64,000 nucleotides of DNA from Saprolegnia diclina VS20. Its lineage: Eukaryota; Oomycota; Saprolegniomycetes; Saprolegniales; Saprolegniaceae. Made by a program: the position numbers and the translations under genes. A model generated the notes under the pieces. That model had not been told where the DNA came from and made no database searches. It saw only the letters and a list, made by a program, of their open reading frames with translations. The stretch is taken from the NCBI RefSeq assembly GCF_000281045.1, contig NW_008246083.1:261838-325837 (forward strand). The letters are read 5' to 3'. Position 1 is the first letter of the stretch, and each line of letters begins with the position of its first letter. Shown here in pieces: positions 55,533-64,000 of this stretch.

Positions 55533-55635
55533 TACATTTTTCAAGTTGTCAAGATCGATTACGTAATCCCTTGCTGCCAACCCTGCTGCCAACCCAGCCA
55601 TACATTTTTCAAGTCGTCCGATCGATTACGTAATC
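55533..55635. repeat. Direct repeat, 36 bp x 2
   Basis: TACATTTTTCAAG...ATCGATTACGTAATC occurs at about 55533-55568 and 55600-55635 with few differences; the interval holds two copies of CTGCTGCCAACCC. Confidence 0.7.
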
Positions 55636-55892
55636 TATTCACGGTTTTATCTTGCATTTTGTATTTGTAAAAAATCCACGCTGGAGCCATGGTGGAGCCA
55701 CAAATAGAGCCATATTTCTCGAAAATATGGCAGCAAAAAAAATCCACGTTTGAGAGGCCTGGTTATGGTGTTGCAGTTCCCACTCCATCGTGAGAGCTGC
55801 CTTTACGTCACCATACTGAAACGCCGTGTTTTGCCGAGCAGATGGCGCGCCAAAGGCGCACCCGGCGACATTGCACATTTTTTAAACTCAAA

Positions 55893-57131
55893 ATGGGCTT
55901 TGGCATGCGCATACCCGAGGCGGCTTGCGCGTACCCGCTCATCGCGCCCGAGTGCGCGACGCCGATCGCGACCGTGACACCGCGCTACCGCGTGCAGCAG
56001 CTCGCCTACCTCGGCGTCGGCTCTCTCCTCGTCCTCCTCGTCACGTTCAAGCTGGCGGTCCTCGTCACCAAGCGCGATCGCGGTACACAATTCTTGCATT
56101 TGGCCGACGTTGGCCTCATGGGCGCATGGGTTTTCCTTAGGACAAGCAACGCAACGAAATATCTTACTACTGCTTCTTTGCGCGGCCGTTCTCCTCACAA
56201 CCCGCGCCATCGACCCACTCGGCCTCAACAACGTGCTGCCGTACGTGCTCGTTGTGGGCATGAGCGACGCGTGCACAGGCTGCCTCGAGACTGCCATGTA
56301 CTCTAGTACCTCTTGCATTTGATTTACTATCGCATTGGCATGGGTAGCATCGTCATGCTCATGTTTTGGATCCGAGTCATGGAAGGCGACGTGCAAGAAT
56401 ACTCGCCGCGCTTGCTCTTTGTCGGCGGCCTCTCGATCGCCGCGGCGTGGGTCGCCAACGTCGTCTTCCCCATCCTGCAATGGTACATATCTCGAATAAT
56501 GATGGAAACATTGTCCTTAACTTCTGTGCGCAGGTACTATTGGGACACGGGTGACCACGTCATTGAGCGCATCAAGATCTCGACCGCGCTGGTCATTACG
56601 CTGCTCATGACGACGACTGTGAGCATCTATGGCTGGAAGATCCACCGCCGCCTCGAAGACATTCTTGACGCTGCGAGCCTCGAAGCGCCCATCGACGACT
56701 ACGACTATGTGCTCTCGACCAAGAACGTGCTCGGCCAAGGGGCGTCACCGACATTGCCGTTACCGCTGCCGCCACCGTCGGTCCGGTCGTACCATGGCGC
56801 GTGCTGTCTTCGCTCCAAGATGCTTGAGACACTCGTGGGTCTGCAACTCGTTGCCGGATTTATCTTTATCCTCCAGGTATACAATTATTTGTGGTGTAGA
56901 TTGTTACCCTACCCTCGACGACTAGATTTATACTATCTTTCGCGTCGAGACCCAAAACGACTCGGTTGTCACGTGCGTCATGACGGGCTGCACACACGCC
57001 CACATGAACGTACCCATCATGCCGATCGCGCAGGTTTGACGTCCTCTTTCTGCATTCTTCTCCCCTCTCATGACGATGGAACGTAGGTGCTCGGTATTTG
57101 CGCCGGCGTGTGGATCTTCCGCCACGTCTAG
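55893..57131 (+). CDS. Multi-pass (about 7 TM) membrane protein, unrecognised
   Basis: 325 residues from exons 55893-56082, 56141-56297, 56348-56482, 56534-56876, 56926-57033 and 57087-57131. Hydrophobic segments are visible at about 35-57 (LAYLGVGSLLVLLVTFKLAV), 68-85 (ILLLLLCAAVLL), 93-125, 135-160, 175-195, 255-275 and 312-323. A hydrophilic loop of about 60 residues rich in Asp and Pro precedes the sixth. Cys residues lie in the loop between segments 2 and 3 and in the last loop (VVTCVMTGCTH). The number of helices suggests a receptor- or transporter-like topology, but no family motif was seen. The last coding exon is 45 nt. Confidence 0.7.
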
Positions 57132-57393
57132 TCGCGTTCTTGAATGTTGTCTGTTGATTGTGTCAACTGTTAATTAAGTTATCGTATTTGTCATGTTGCA
57201 CAGCTTGCATCGAGTGAAAGGTAGCAGCTACGCACGCCAGGTGCCTTTATACTGTACTATACTTATGCTAAAGATGCTTTATAGTCCACGGCCGCAAAAA
57301 CCGACTTTGAAAATCGCACCGGGTTCCTTTCTTGGTTGGGCCAAAGATCTTCGAGAGAGAACGACGCAGGGCCCGGATAATATCGACGCCCGC

Positions 57394-59653
57394 TTATTGC
57401 GACCTCGCACTGAGCTGCAGTGCGTGCTTTCGAAGATCGTCCAGCCGAAGGATGTCGCGACCGGGGCAGAAATGGTGCTTGACGTGCACGAGCCACGCCC
57501 GCTCGGTCGGAAACGAGAGAAAGCACACGCGGCAGTAGCTCACAGGCGGGTTCCCCGACCGATAAGCGGTTCGTGCGTCAAATTTGGCCTTGTCCATGAG
57601 CCGCAGAAGCACGCGCTTCGATGCCATGGCCTTGGTCGTTGCTAAGAGCCGATATCGTATGAATACGGATGGTGAATGAGGATAAGATACCGCCCGTGAG
57701 GTGCCCGACAAGGGCCTGGCCCCGCAGCTTCATCTTGAGCAGCGCCATGTGCGTCTTGCTCTGGCTACGCACCGCGTCGGCTTTCCACCACGCGACAAAC
57801 TCGGAAAATTCAATGCCGCCGCTGCCATCCGTATCCATGTCTACGTTCCAGTTAAACCACACTTCCGGAGCATCTCTGGCGGTAGCTGCACCTGCAAAGC
57901 CTTGGCGCAAGTCCTTCTCGGGCATCGGTACACCAAGCTCGGACGTCAAGAGCCGCAGCTCGTCCAGATCAATCGTACCTACGCAGAACAGTACATGCAT
58001 GCAGCACCTGCGGCAACGACAAAGCGGTTTGCACCCGAGCCGTCCGTGTCGAACGCGGCGAAAGCGGCTTCCATCGCTTGCGTCTCCAGGTCGACCTTGT
58101 GACGCGGCTTGAGCTTCTTCTCTCGCTTCATTGCGTCGCGCTCGCGCTTAATTTCTGCGTAGCCGGCTGGCGTCTGGAGCAAAGCTAGTGTCTCGGTCCG
58201 CGCCTGCATTGCTGACTTGAGTCAAGATCGTCATACCGACCATCGTACCACTCGTTGCGCGGCCTCCATGACGGCAATCTCGCTCGCGAGGCGACTGGCT
58301 TCGCGCCGAATCGCGCGGTGGCGGTAGCACCAGCGTCGACATGCAGTGTAAATGCGCAGCAAGCACTTGGCCTTCTGCACCTAGTGCACTATTGTCAGCA
58401 GTCATGGACGACTATGCATCCTACCTTGTACGTAGCGTAGCGTTGGATGAGCTTTTGGATCGCGGTCGCGGCGCGATGGCGGCGCTGCGTGTGGTGTCTG
58501 CGCTGGCGGAGGCAGTAGCGGCGCCAGCAGCACTGAATTCCAGTAGCCGCCTTGTTCTTACTCGCGAGCCGCGCCGATGCGCGCGACTGGATCACGCGCG
58601 CCGATCGATTCGTGGTCGCCACCCGGACCCGGGCTTGACGCTACCGTAATTAGCGTTGAAGAGCAGCGTTCATTCGAGATGCATACATGGCGGCGAAGTC
58701 GGAACCGACAAAACAGCTGCAGCAGCAAGAGACTCGAAAAGAGCCGATCGAGATGGGTCCGCAGCGACCGACGAAAGCAGACGCAGCGATACATGCGGGC
58801 CACCTACATGCTGTCTTCATGCAACCAGCGAGGAGATTGCTGCGAATGACCTTGGACGACGCCGCGTGCGCATCGGTCGAATATGGAAACAAGAGCTCGG
58901 GGGCCCCCGTGCTCACGTGTACTGGGATGGGCAGCGTCACTGCTGTCGCTAAGCTCAGCGACGTCGTCGGGTGTTGCATCTGCATGGCCGTGTGAGCTTT
59001 TGCAATTGCAGAAGGGCGGAGCTTACTTGTTCGGCTCGGTGGACAAAGACGGAGGCATCCAGCGGCCGCGCCAAGAGCGACCGCACTTCGTCCTGCCAAA
59101 TCGACCCCCGCGCACGCTGGACCAAGTGCGCTTCTAGTCGTGCGCGCATCTGCACATCCATATTGGTCACTCGCAATTGCCTGTACGGTACCTCGATCGA
59201 GAGCAGAGCAGGTCGCAAGCGTGTCACGAGGGTCGTTGTCGTCGCCTCGACGCGAAATGGCTCAGCCTTTGCAAGCCGCTGGAGCGCGGTATGCACGTGT
59301 CGCTCAGGGACGTGGCGGCTCTTTGAACACATGACAACGCGATCTTCCGGTGCGAGCGGCGCCAGCGCCGTGTACTTGGCAGCGCTCCTGCCGTAAATGA
59401 GCTCGATCGTACTCTGAAGCTGCTCCAAACGCTCGTCGTGCGTCGTCTCTTGCCAGCGCAGAAAGAGGTCTGCGTCGCTAAAGGCAGCCGTTGCCTCGGC
59501 GTGCCAGCGCAGCGCCACCTTCTTGGGCACCAGCGGCTGCAGAGGCGTCGGTACCTTGCGCTTCCGGGGCCTACGCCGCAGTTGGAGGACGATCGCTATA
59601 ATTGAGAGAGCGTACTTGCGCGGTGGCGCGTACAGGGCCTCGGCGCGGTGCAT
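57394..59653 (-). CDS. IQ-motif and EF-hand protein with C-terminal C2H2 finger
   Basis: 641 residues from exons 59653-59027, 58979-58851, 58803-58687, 58640-58425, 58380-58249, 58203-58035, 57978-57691 and 57641-57394. The N-terminal about 200 residues are helical and unrecognised. IQ-type calmodulin-binding helices follow (SARVIQSRASARL, AATGIQCCWRRYCLRQRRH, AATAIQKLIQRY), then two EF-hands: DTDGSGTIDLDEL, restored by splicing, and NVDMDTDGSGGIEFSEF. The last exon adds a basic linker and a single C2H2 finger (YCRVCFLSFPTERAWLVHVK followed by HH). It is a likely calcium-responsive scaffold, perhaps flagellar. The last exon could be mistaken for a separate 77-residue gene, but splice sites and frame join it. 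Confidence 0.8.
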
Positions 59654-59885
59654 TTTTGCCGCGACGGTTTCAGCTATTTTATGGCGCCTGCCTTTCTCAT
59701 ACGGCGGCGCCCTCGTAGTGTGCCACGTCACGAGAGCAAAGGTCCTAATATGCTGACTGCACTGACTGCTAGGAAGTTTAGAGGCTCTTGAATATGCGAT
59801 CACATCATACTGATATCCTTGGCTGAGGGGCTTACGTCCTAGTATGTCAGAGGGACGCTCTTGTGCCTCTGACCGCATTGGCTGT

Positions 59886-61547
59886 CTACACTTGGTGGGC
59901 AGACTTGCCAAAAAAGTTGAGCGTCGGCTTGGTCCCAGCCGTCTTTGGGATACTGAACGAGATAAGGAGCTCTGCCGCCATGAAGTCGTACGGCAAAACG
60001 AACGCAGTGTCGCTCACCGCAATGAGGTCGACGCTGATGGCGCCATAGGCAAAGTGCAAACTGCCGTTCCGCAGCGAGATGACAATCGGGCCGAAGTAGT
60101 CGGGCGACGTATCCAAAAAGTACGTGCCAGGAAGGACGCTGGAGCTGGGCACTGTGATGTTGCTCTTGGGCCACGGCTGCTGCTCAAAATAGTGCGGGTC
60201 ACAGGGCGTGTCGGGGATCTTGTCGGCGACCGCCAGCCCGCGTTCAAAGACTTCGGTCAATGTTTCCTTGGGAATGCCGAGGAAGAGACCGAGGACGTAC
60301 GAGCGCATGAGCTCGAGGAGCGTCGCGTCATGCGCCTTCCCGCCCATGGACGCCTTGTTGGCGAGCAAAACGAGCCCGAGTCCTCGCCCTGGTACGTATG
60401 CTGTCGTGCAAGTGCCCGCTTTGTTGCCGCCGTTCTTCATGGCAAAGCGCTCGCCAAAGAAGAGATCACCAATAGGACCGACACCGTACCCGGTCATAAT
60501 CCCGGCGCCATCCAAACTCGTCGCGTCGAGACCAAGCGTGGCCATGAACAAACTCGGGTCCGGTAGCTCAATGATACCGTGACCAGAGTAGATGGCCCCC
60601 AGCGACTGCGGCGACTTGAACGTCGCCCCGCCCTTGGCCAAGACGTGCTTGAGAAACGCTGCCATGTCGTTGGCCGACGAGACAATCGAGCCCGCTGCAA
60701 GCATTGGGACGGTGGGGCTGAGCTTGGCCATGCTCGATGACGTCAGCGCGAATGGGCCAATGACGACGTCCTTGCACGTGTTGTGTCCATGCGTCAAGCG
60801 CGACGCTGGCGCATCTGCGGGTGTGCCATACGTCGACGTCATGCCCCACGGCTGCCAGATCTCGGTCGCCATATACTTGCTCCAGTGAGTGCCCGAGACA
60901 GCCCCAATCACTTGACCGAGGACGTTGAAGCCGACGTTCGAGTACGCAAAGCCCGGGCGAACCTTCCGCGTCGTGTTCATGTACCGAAGCCGCTCGATGC
61001 CTTCGCGCTCCGAGGCAATGACACCCAGCATTTGCAGCTCGTCGCCCTCGTGGTCACCAAGGACCGAGTTGTGCGACGCGAGATCTCCGATCGTCGTGGC
61101 TTCTTCAGCGTACTTGTCTTGAAGCGTGAACCACGGGAGGTGCTGCTTGACAGTGTCGTGCCACTGGAGCTTGCCGTCGTCGACGAGCTTGGCGAGTGCG
61201 ATGGCCACGTGCGTCTTGGACACGGACCCGAGCTCAAAGAGCGTGTCAGCGTCGACGGGATCGTTGGTCACACCAAACTGCTTGGTGCCAAAGCCGCGGG
61301 CAATCAACGTCTATTCACAAGACGTCAGAGACAATAGTACAATGGAAGACGAACGTACTTGGTTGCCTTGCACGACGGCGAGGGCGAGACCCGGGTAGTG
61401 GAAGCGTTGGCGCTGGGCTTCAATGAACGCAATGGCGTCGTTCACGTTGCTCTCCTGCAGGCTACTTGGGCTGGACACCATGGACACGAGCTCCGGTCCG
61501 AACGGGAGACCGAGAAAGGTCGCGTACGCACTAATGAGTCGCTGCAT
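59886..61547 (-). CDS. Serine beta-lactamase-like protein (peptidase S12 family), copy 1
   Basis: 537 residues from exons 61547-61359 and 61310-59886. It matches the class C beta-lactamase/D-aminopeptidase fold: nucleophile motif GSVSKTHVAIAL (S-x-x-K), YSNVGFNVLGQ (Y-x-N), and a C-terminal beta-sandwich-like extension with VLPGTYFLDTSPDYFGP. Eukaryotic members are esterases or peptidases rather than antibiotic-resistance enzymes. The N-terminus is mildly hydrophobic (MQRLISAYATFLGLPFG) but not a clear signal peptide; an in-frame ATG at 61613 would add 22 residues. It is head to head with a near-identical copy at 63720, whose homology supports the 61547 start. Confidence 0.9.
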
Positions 61548-63719
61548 CGCTGTCGAGCAAACTGCAAAATGAGCCGACGATCGGAATGGACAAAAGTAGA
61601 GTGTAGGCTTCAAATGATGGTCGTATACCTGGATTGGCCAACTTGGAGTAGCCTCACGTCCACGAAAGCGTCAACGCCGGAAGGCTGGAGTACAGCTCCT
61701 TGCAGTTATGCTGTCAAGAGCCCCGCATATCTCGGATCCTGCCTCTGCCATAGCGCTAAATGGGCGACCGGACGCCGTCGTGACCACTCGTTGCGCGCGA
61801 TCGTCATCGGTTCGGTTCCTTCAACAATTTCGGACTGGCGTAACCAGACACAGCACCGACTGTGTCTGGTTGTCAAGGCGTATCAGACTTGTAAAATCGG
61901 GTTGGTGCGTCCAAACCCAAAGTGATGCAACGGAAGCTACAATTAATGTCCTTATAACACATATACGTCTCGGTCGCAGCGTCTGGGTATCCCCGCCATG
62001 CAGAGAAGCTACACTTATTATGGCCCTAAGAACAGCGAACTACCATTTGGATTGCAAATGTAGCCTGTGACGAATCAGGCCGAATCCACGTCGTGATCAC
62101 AAAGACTCCAAGAGCGTGCGACCACTCGAAAGCTTTTCACGCTTGCTGGTCGTGTAGACCACGGATGTTACACTCTTTGCTCTGTCGGCAGGCAATTTCA
62201 AGTATGAATTAGTGGGCGGATGCTCCGCTTAGAGGCTACTCCGAATGGTCGCTCGCTACCATGAATAAATGGTGTGCGCCGAGGGCAGCCTTAACGCGAC
62301 TTCGAGACTTTTTCGCGCTCCTCCTACCCTCCTACCCATGCATCCTACCCCAAGCCATCGGCGGGAAAACGTTGCTTCTTCAAGATCGCCACAGAGCCAA
62401 TCATTATCCACTGGTTGCAGACAGAGGCTCTTGAGACCCGGACGGTGCGTCTCATGATATTCACGAGTGTGGCGAGTTTCGACGTCGCTCCGCAGGGCCT
62501 ATAAAGGCCACACGCGACTGCAAACCAAAAGAGGCGCATCGCCACGTCCCACGGCGACCCGAGAAGCAGTCGCATCGCCGACCGGGTTGCAGCTGTGGGC
62601 CCCGGAAACACGAGGTACTCGACGCGCACGCTGCGTTGGTTGGTCAGCATTTAGTACTTGGCGTCGCTCTTGGCAGCGTCGTGCATGGCGGTAAGGTTGC
62701 GAGCGGCAAAAAACTCGAAAAGAGGGGATCGAGACGCACTGATACCTGCGTGTAACATGAGGGAGCCGACTACACCGGCGTGTTTGACTGATAACACCAA
62801 CCATTCTTTAGGCCCTTGGAGTAGTTACAGTGAAAAGTTTCTTGACATCACGAGCCATCAACTTTGATGCCTGGAAACATCCAAAGCCCGAACCGTTGAG
62901 TACACCTCGGAGAGGTTTGGCTGGCCCTACCACCAAGTACTCTACGAAGGATCATCCTGGTATTTGTTCTTTCTTAGGCTAGTATCAGCGCAACAATGCG
63001 CAAAGCACGTCCTCCAACATCGTGGCCACAGTCAGTGGCCGAGTCGAAGCAACGCGTGCTCGTCAACCTCTTTGGTGGGTTTATTGCACCGATTGTTCAG
63101 TGGCAACGTTGGAATAAGAATATAAGAACTTGCTACTCCTGCCCGCTGCCTGTCCTTGCGGCTTCACTCGTATGTCCCTTTGGTACCACAACGAGTGACA
63201 ATATATTACGAATATGAATATGAAACCCGAGCAATCCTCCGATCTGATGGCAGTGTGGACCCTGTACACTGCGCATCACCCACCCGGCACAGGACAGCTG
63301 CAGAGGACATGTGAGCTCGAACCAGACGTCCTGCTTTGGCATGCAATGTAGATCGACCGCAACCAAACGCAAGTTTGGTTAGGCAATCGTTGAAGGACCC
63401 GACAGGCGACTACTGACAGGCGACGCCTCTGCGACAATATTACCGCTTTCACACAAACGTCGTGGACAATGTATACATCCGCAAACAGCGTGGCTCTTGG
63501 TAGAGGCCCATGCATAGCCGTCTTCTTCTAATAGTACCCTCGTAGCTCCTAACCCGCGACAAGTAATATCGAACATCGGGGGTAGCTGCAGTGGTGTGCA
63601 AGGTGCTGTGCGACTGCGATGAGTAGCCAAATGCCCATCATTCGTAGCATACATTCTAAACGTGTCGTGCGAGAGGCTGCTCACACTTCATTTTTCATTT
63701 TGCAGTTTGCTCGACAGCG
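61548..63719. other. Spacer between divergent S12 genes
   Basis: 2.17 kb. Apart from a coding-like fragment at 62450-62750 and about 31 bp of shared sequence next to each start codon, no feature is evident. Confidence 0.5.
62450..62750 (-). pseudogene. Coding-like fragment in S12 spacer
   Basis: One minus-strand frame reads PLFEFFAARNLTAMHDAAKS, meets a stop (TAA at about 62651), then continues as VRVEYLVFPGPTAATRSAMR and GSPWDVAMRLFWFAVACGLY in the same frame. Composition is like real protein, but no start, domain or normal-length intron is visible. It is probably the remnant of a gene broken by the duplication. Confidence 0.3.
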
Positions 63720-64000
63720 ATGCAGCGACTCATTAGTGCGTACGCGACCTTTCTCGGTCTCCCGTTCGGACCGGAGCTCGTGTCAATGGTGTCAAGCCCA
63801 AGTAGCCTGCAGGAGAGCAACGTGAACGACGCCATTGCGTTCATTGAAGCCCAGCGCCAACGCTTCCACTACCCGGGTCTCGCCCTCGCCGTCGTGCAAG
63901 GCAACCAAGTACGTTCGTCTTCCATTGTACTATTGTCTCTGACGCCTTGTGAATAGACGTTGATTGCCCGCGGCTTTGGCACCAAGCAGTTTGGTGTGAC
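63720..64000 (+). CDS. Serine beta-lactamase-like protein (S12 family), copy 2, cut by window edge
   Basis: First exon 63720-63908 (63 codons, MQRLISAYATFLGLPFG...) has the same translation as copy 1. The 48-nt intron (63909-63956) differs from that of copy 1 by about one base, and exon 2 begins TLIARGFGTKQFGV before the window ends. Shared sequence starts about 31 bp upstream of the ATG (TCATTTTGCAGTTTGCTCG) and ends abruptly, marking the duplication boundary. Confidence 0.88.

Larger units (their letters stand above)
54674..55751. mobile_element. Candidate non-autonomous TIR element / repeat island
   Basis: The word CAAACGTGGATTTTT (54702-54716) recurs as its reverse complement, AAAAATCCACGTTTG, at about 55737-55751, framing about 1.05 kb. 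Inside are two sets of direct repeats, poly-T/A runs and further ATCCACG words (about 54856, 55673), and no intact gene. A 33-bp palindrome abuts the left end. No clear target-site duplication is visible, so the class is unassigned. Confidence 0.4.

Noticed and set aside
57394-57627. Separate 77-residue C2H2 gene
   Set aside because: A canonical 49-nt intron joins this exon in frame to the IQ/EF-hand gene, so it is treated as its last exon.
58955-59911. Extended start of the IQ/EF-hand protein at 59911
   Set aside because: The extra 86 residues have no coding character; Met at 59653 begins the GC-rich coding stretch.
1-64000. CRISPR arrays, bacterial operons or ribosome-binding sites
   Set aside because: Spliceosomal introns throughout show eukaryotic nuclear DNA; no regular repeat-spacer array was seen.

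Overview
The window is nuclear DNA of a compact eukaryotic genome. Genes on both strands are split by many very short introns, mostly 40-55 nt, with donors of the GTACG/GTGCG type and acceptors ending almost always in TAG. Coding exons are GC-rich, intergenic stretches are AT-richer, and neighbouring genes may lie only 40-60 nt apart. Together with the gene content (ABCA transporters, PKA regulatory subunit, formin, SNARE, PWWP/PHD reader, IQ/EF-hand protein) this fits an oomycete, probably of the Saprolegnia/Aphanomyces/Achlya group. That assignment is inferred from style, not from a database search. All multi-exon models were spliced by hand and each closes in frame.

Layout. 1-3.5 kb: 3'-truncated formin (-). 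3.7-16.6 kb: two full-length ABCA transporters head to head with a 2.1 kb spacer. 17-20 kb: PKA regulatory subunit and an unknown protein with a similar basic N-terminus. 20.5-26 kb: CE2-type esterase, a membrane-anchored glutaredoxin-like/GH85-like protein lacking the catalytic residues of both domains, and, from a shared 340-bp divergent promoter, a Qbc-SNARE carrying an EEA1-type zinc finger. A 419-bp assembly gap lies at 26.3-26.8 kb. 26.8-32.2 kb: convergent pair of a secreted/membrane S33 peptidase and a secreted PDZ-like/PA protein. 32.5-37.3 kb: tandem ankyrin-repeat paralogues with one repeat per exon. 38-47.5 kb: same-strand run of methylene-THF dehydrogenase/cyclohydrolase, CH-domain coiled-coil protein, pyrroline-5-carboxylate reductase and a PWWP-PHD protein. 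47.6-51 kb: sparse region with a head-to-head pair of small PPTPPP-tailed proteins and a small helical protein. 51-53.9 kb: PhyH-type dioxygenase, ZNF706-like protein, and an uncertain ORF. 54.6-55.8 kb: repeat-rich stretch with inverted termini. 55.9-59.7 kb: multi-pass membrane protein and an IQ/EF-hand/C2H2 protein. 59.9-64 kb: two near-identical S12 (beta-lactamase-like) genes head to head, the second cut by the window edge.

How the genes relate. Three gene families occur as divergent inverted duplicates with 1.4-2.2 kb spacers (ABCA, small PPTPPP proteins, S12) and one as a direct tandem pair (ankyrin), so local duplication is the dominant structural theme. Several proteins point to secretion, membranes and endosomes (ABCA, SNARE, PA/PDZ, S33, GH85-like), others to cAMP/Ca signalling and cytoskeleton (PKA-R, IQ/EF, CH, formin). 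A short palindromic element, TGCGTTTT...AAAACGCA, sits close upstream of start codons and may be a core promoter motif. No rRNA, tRNA or CRISPR was found.
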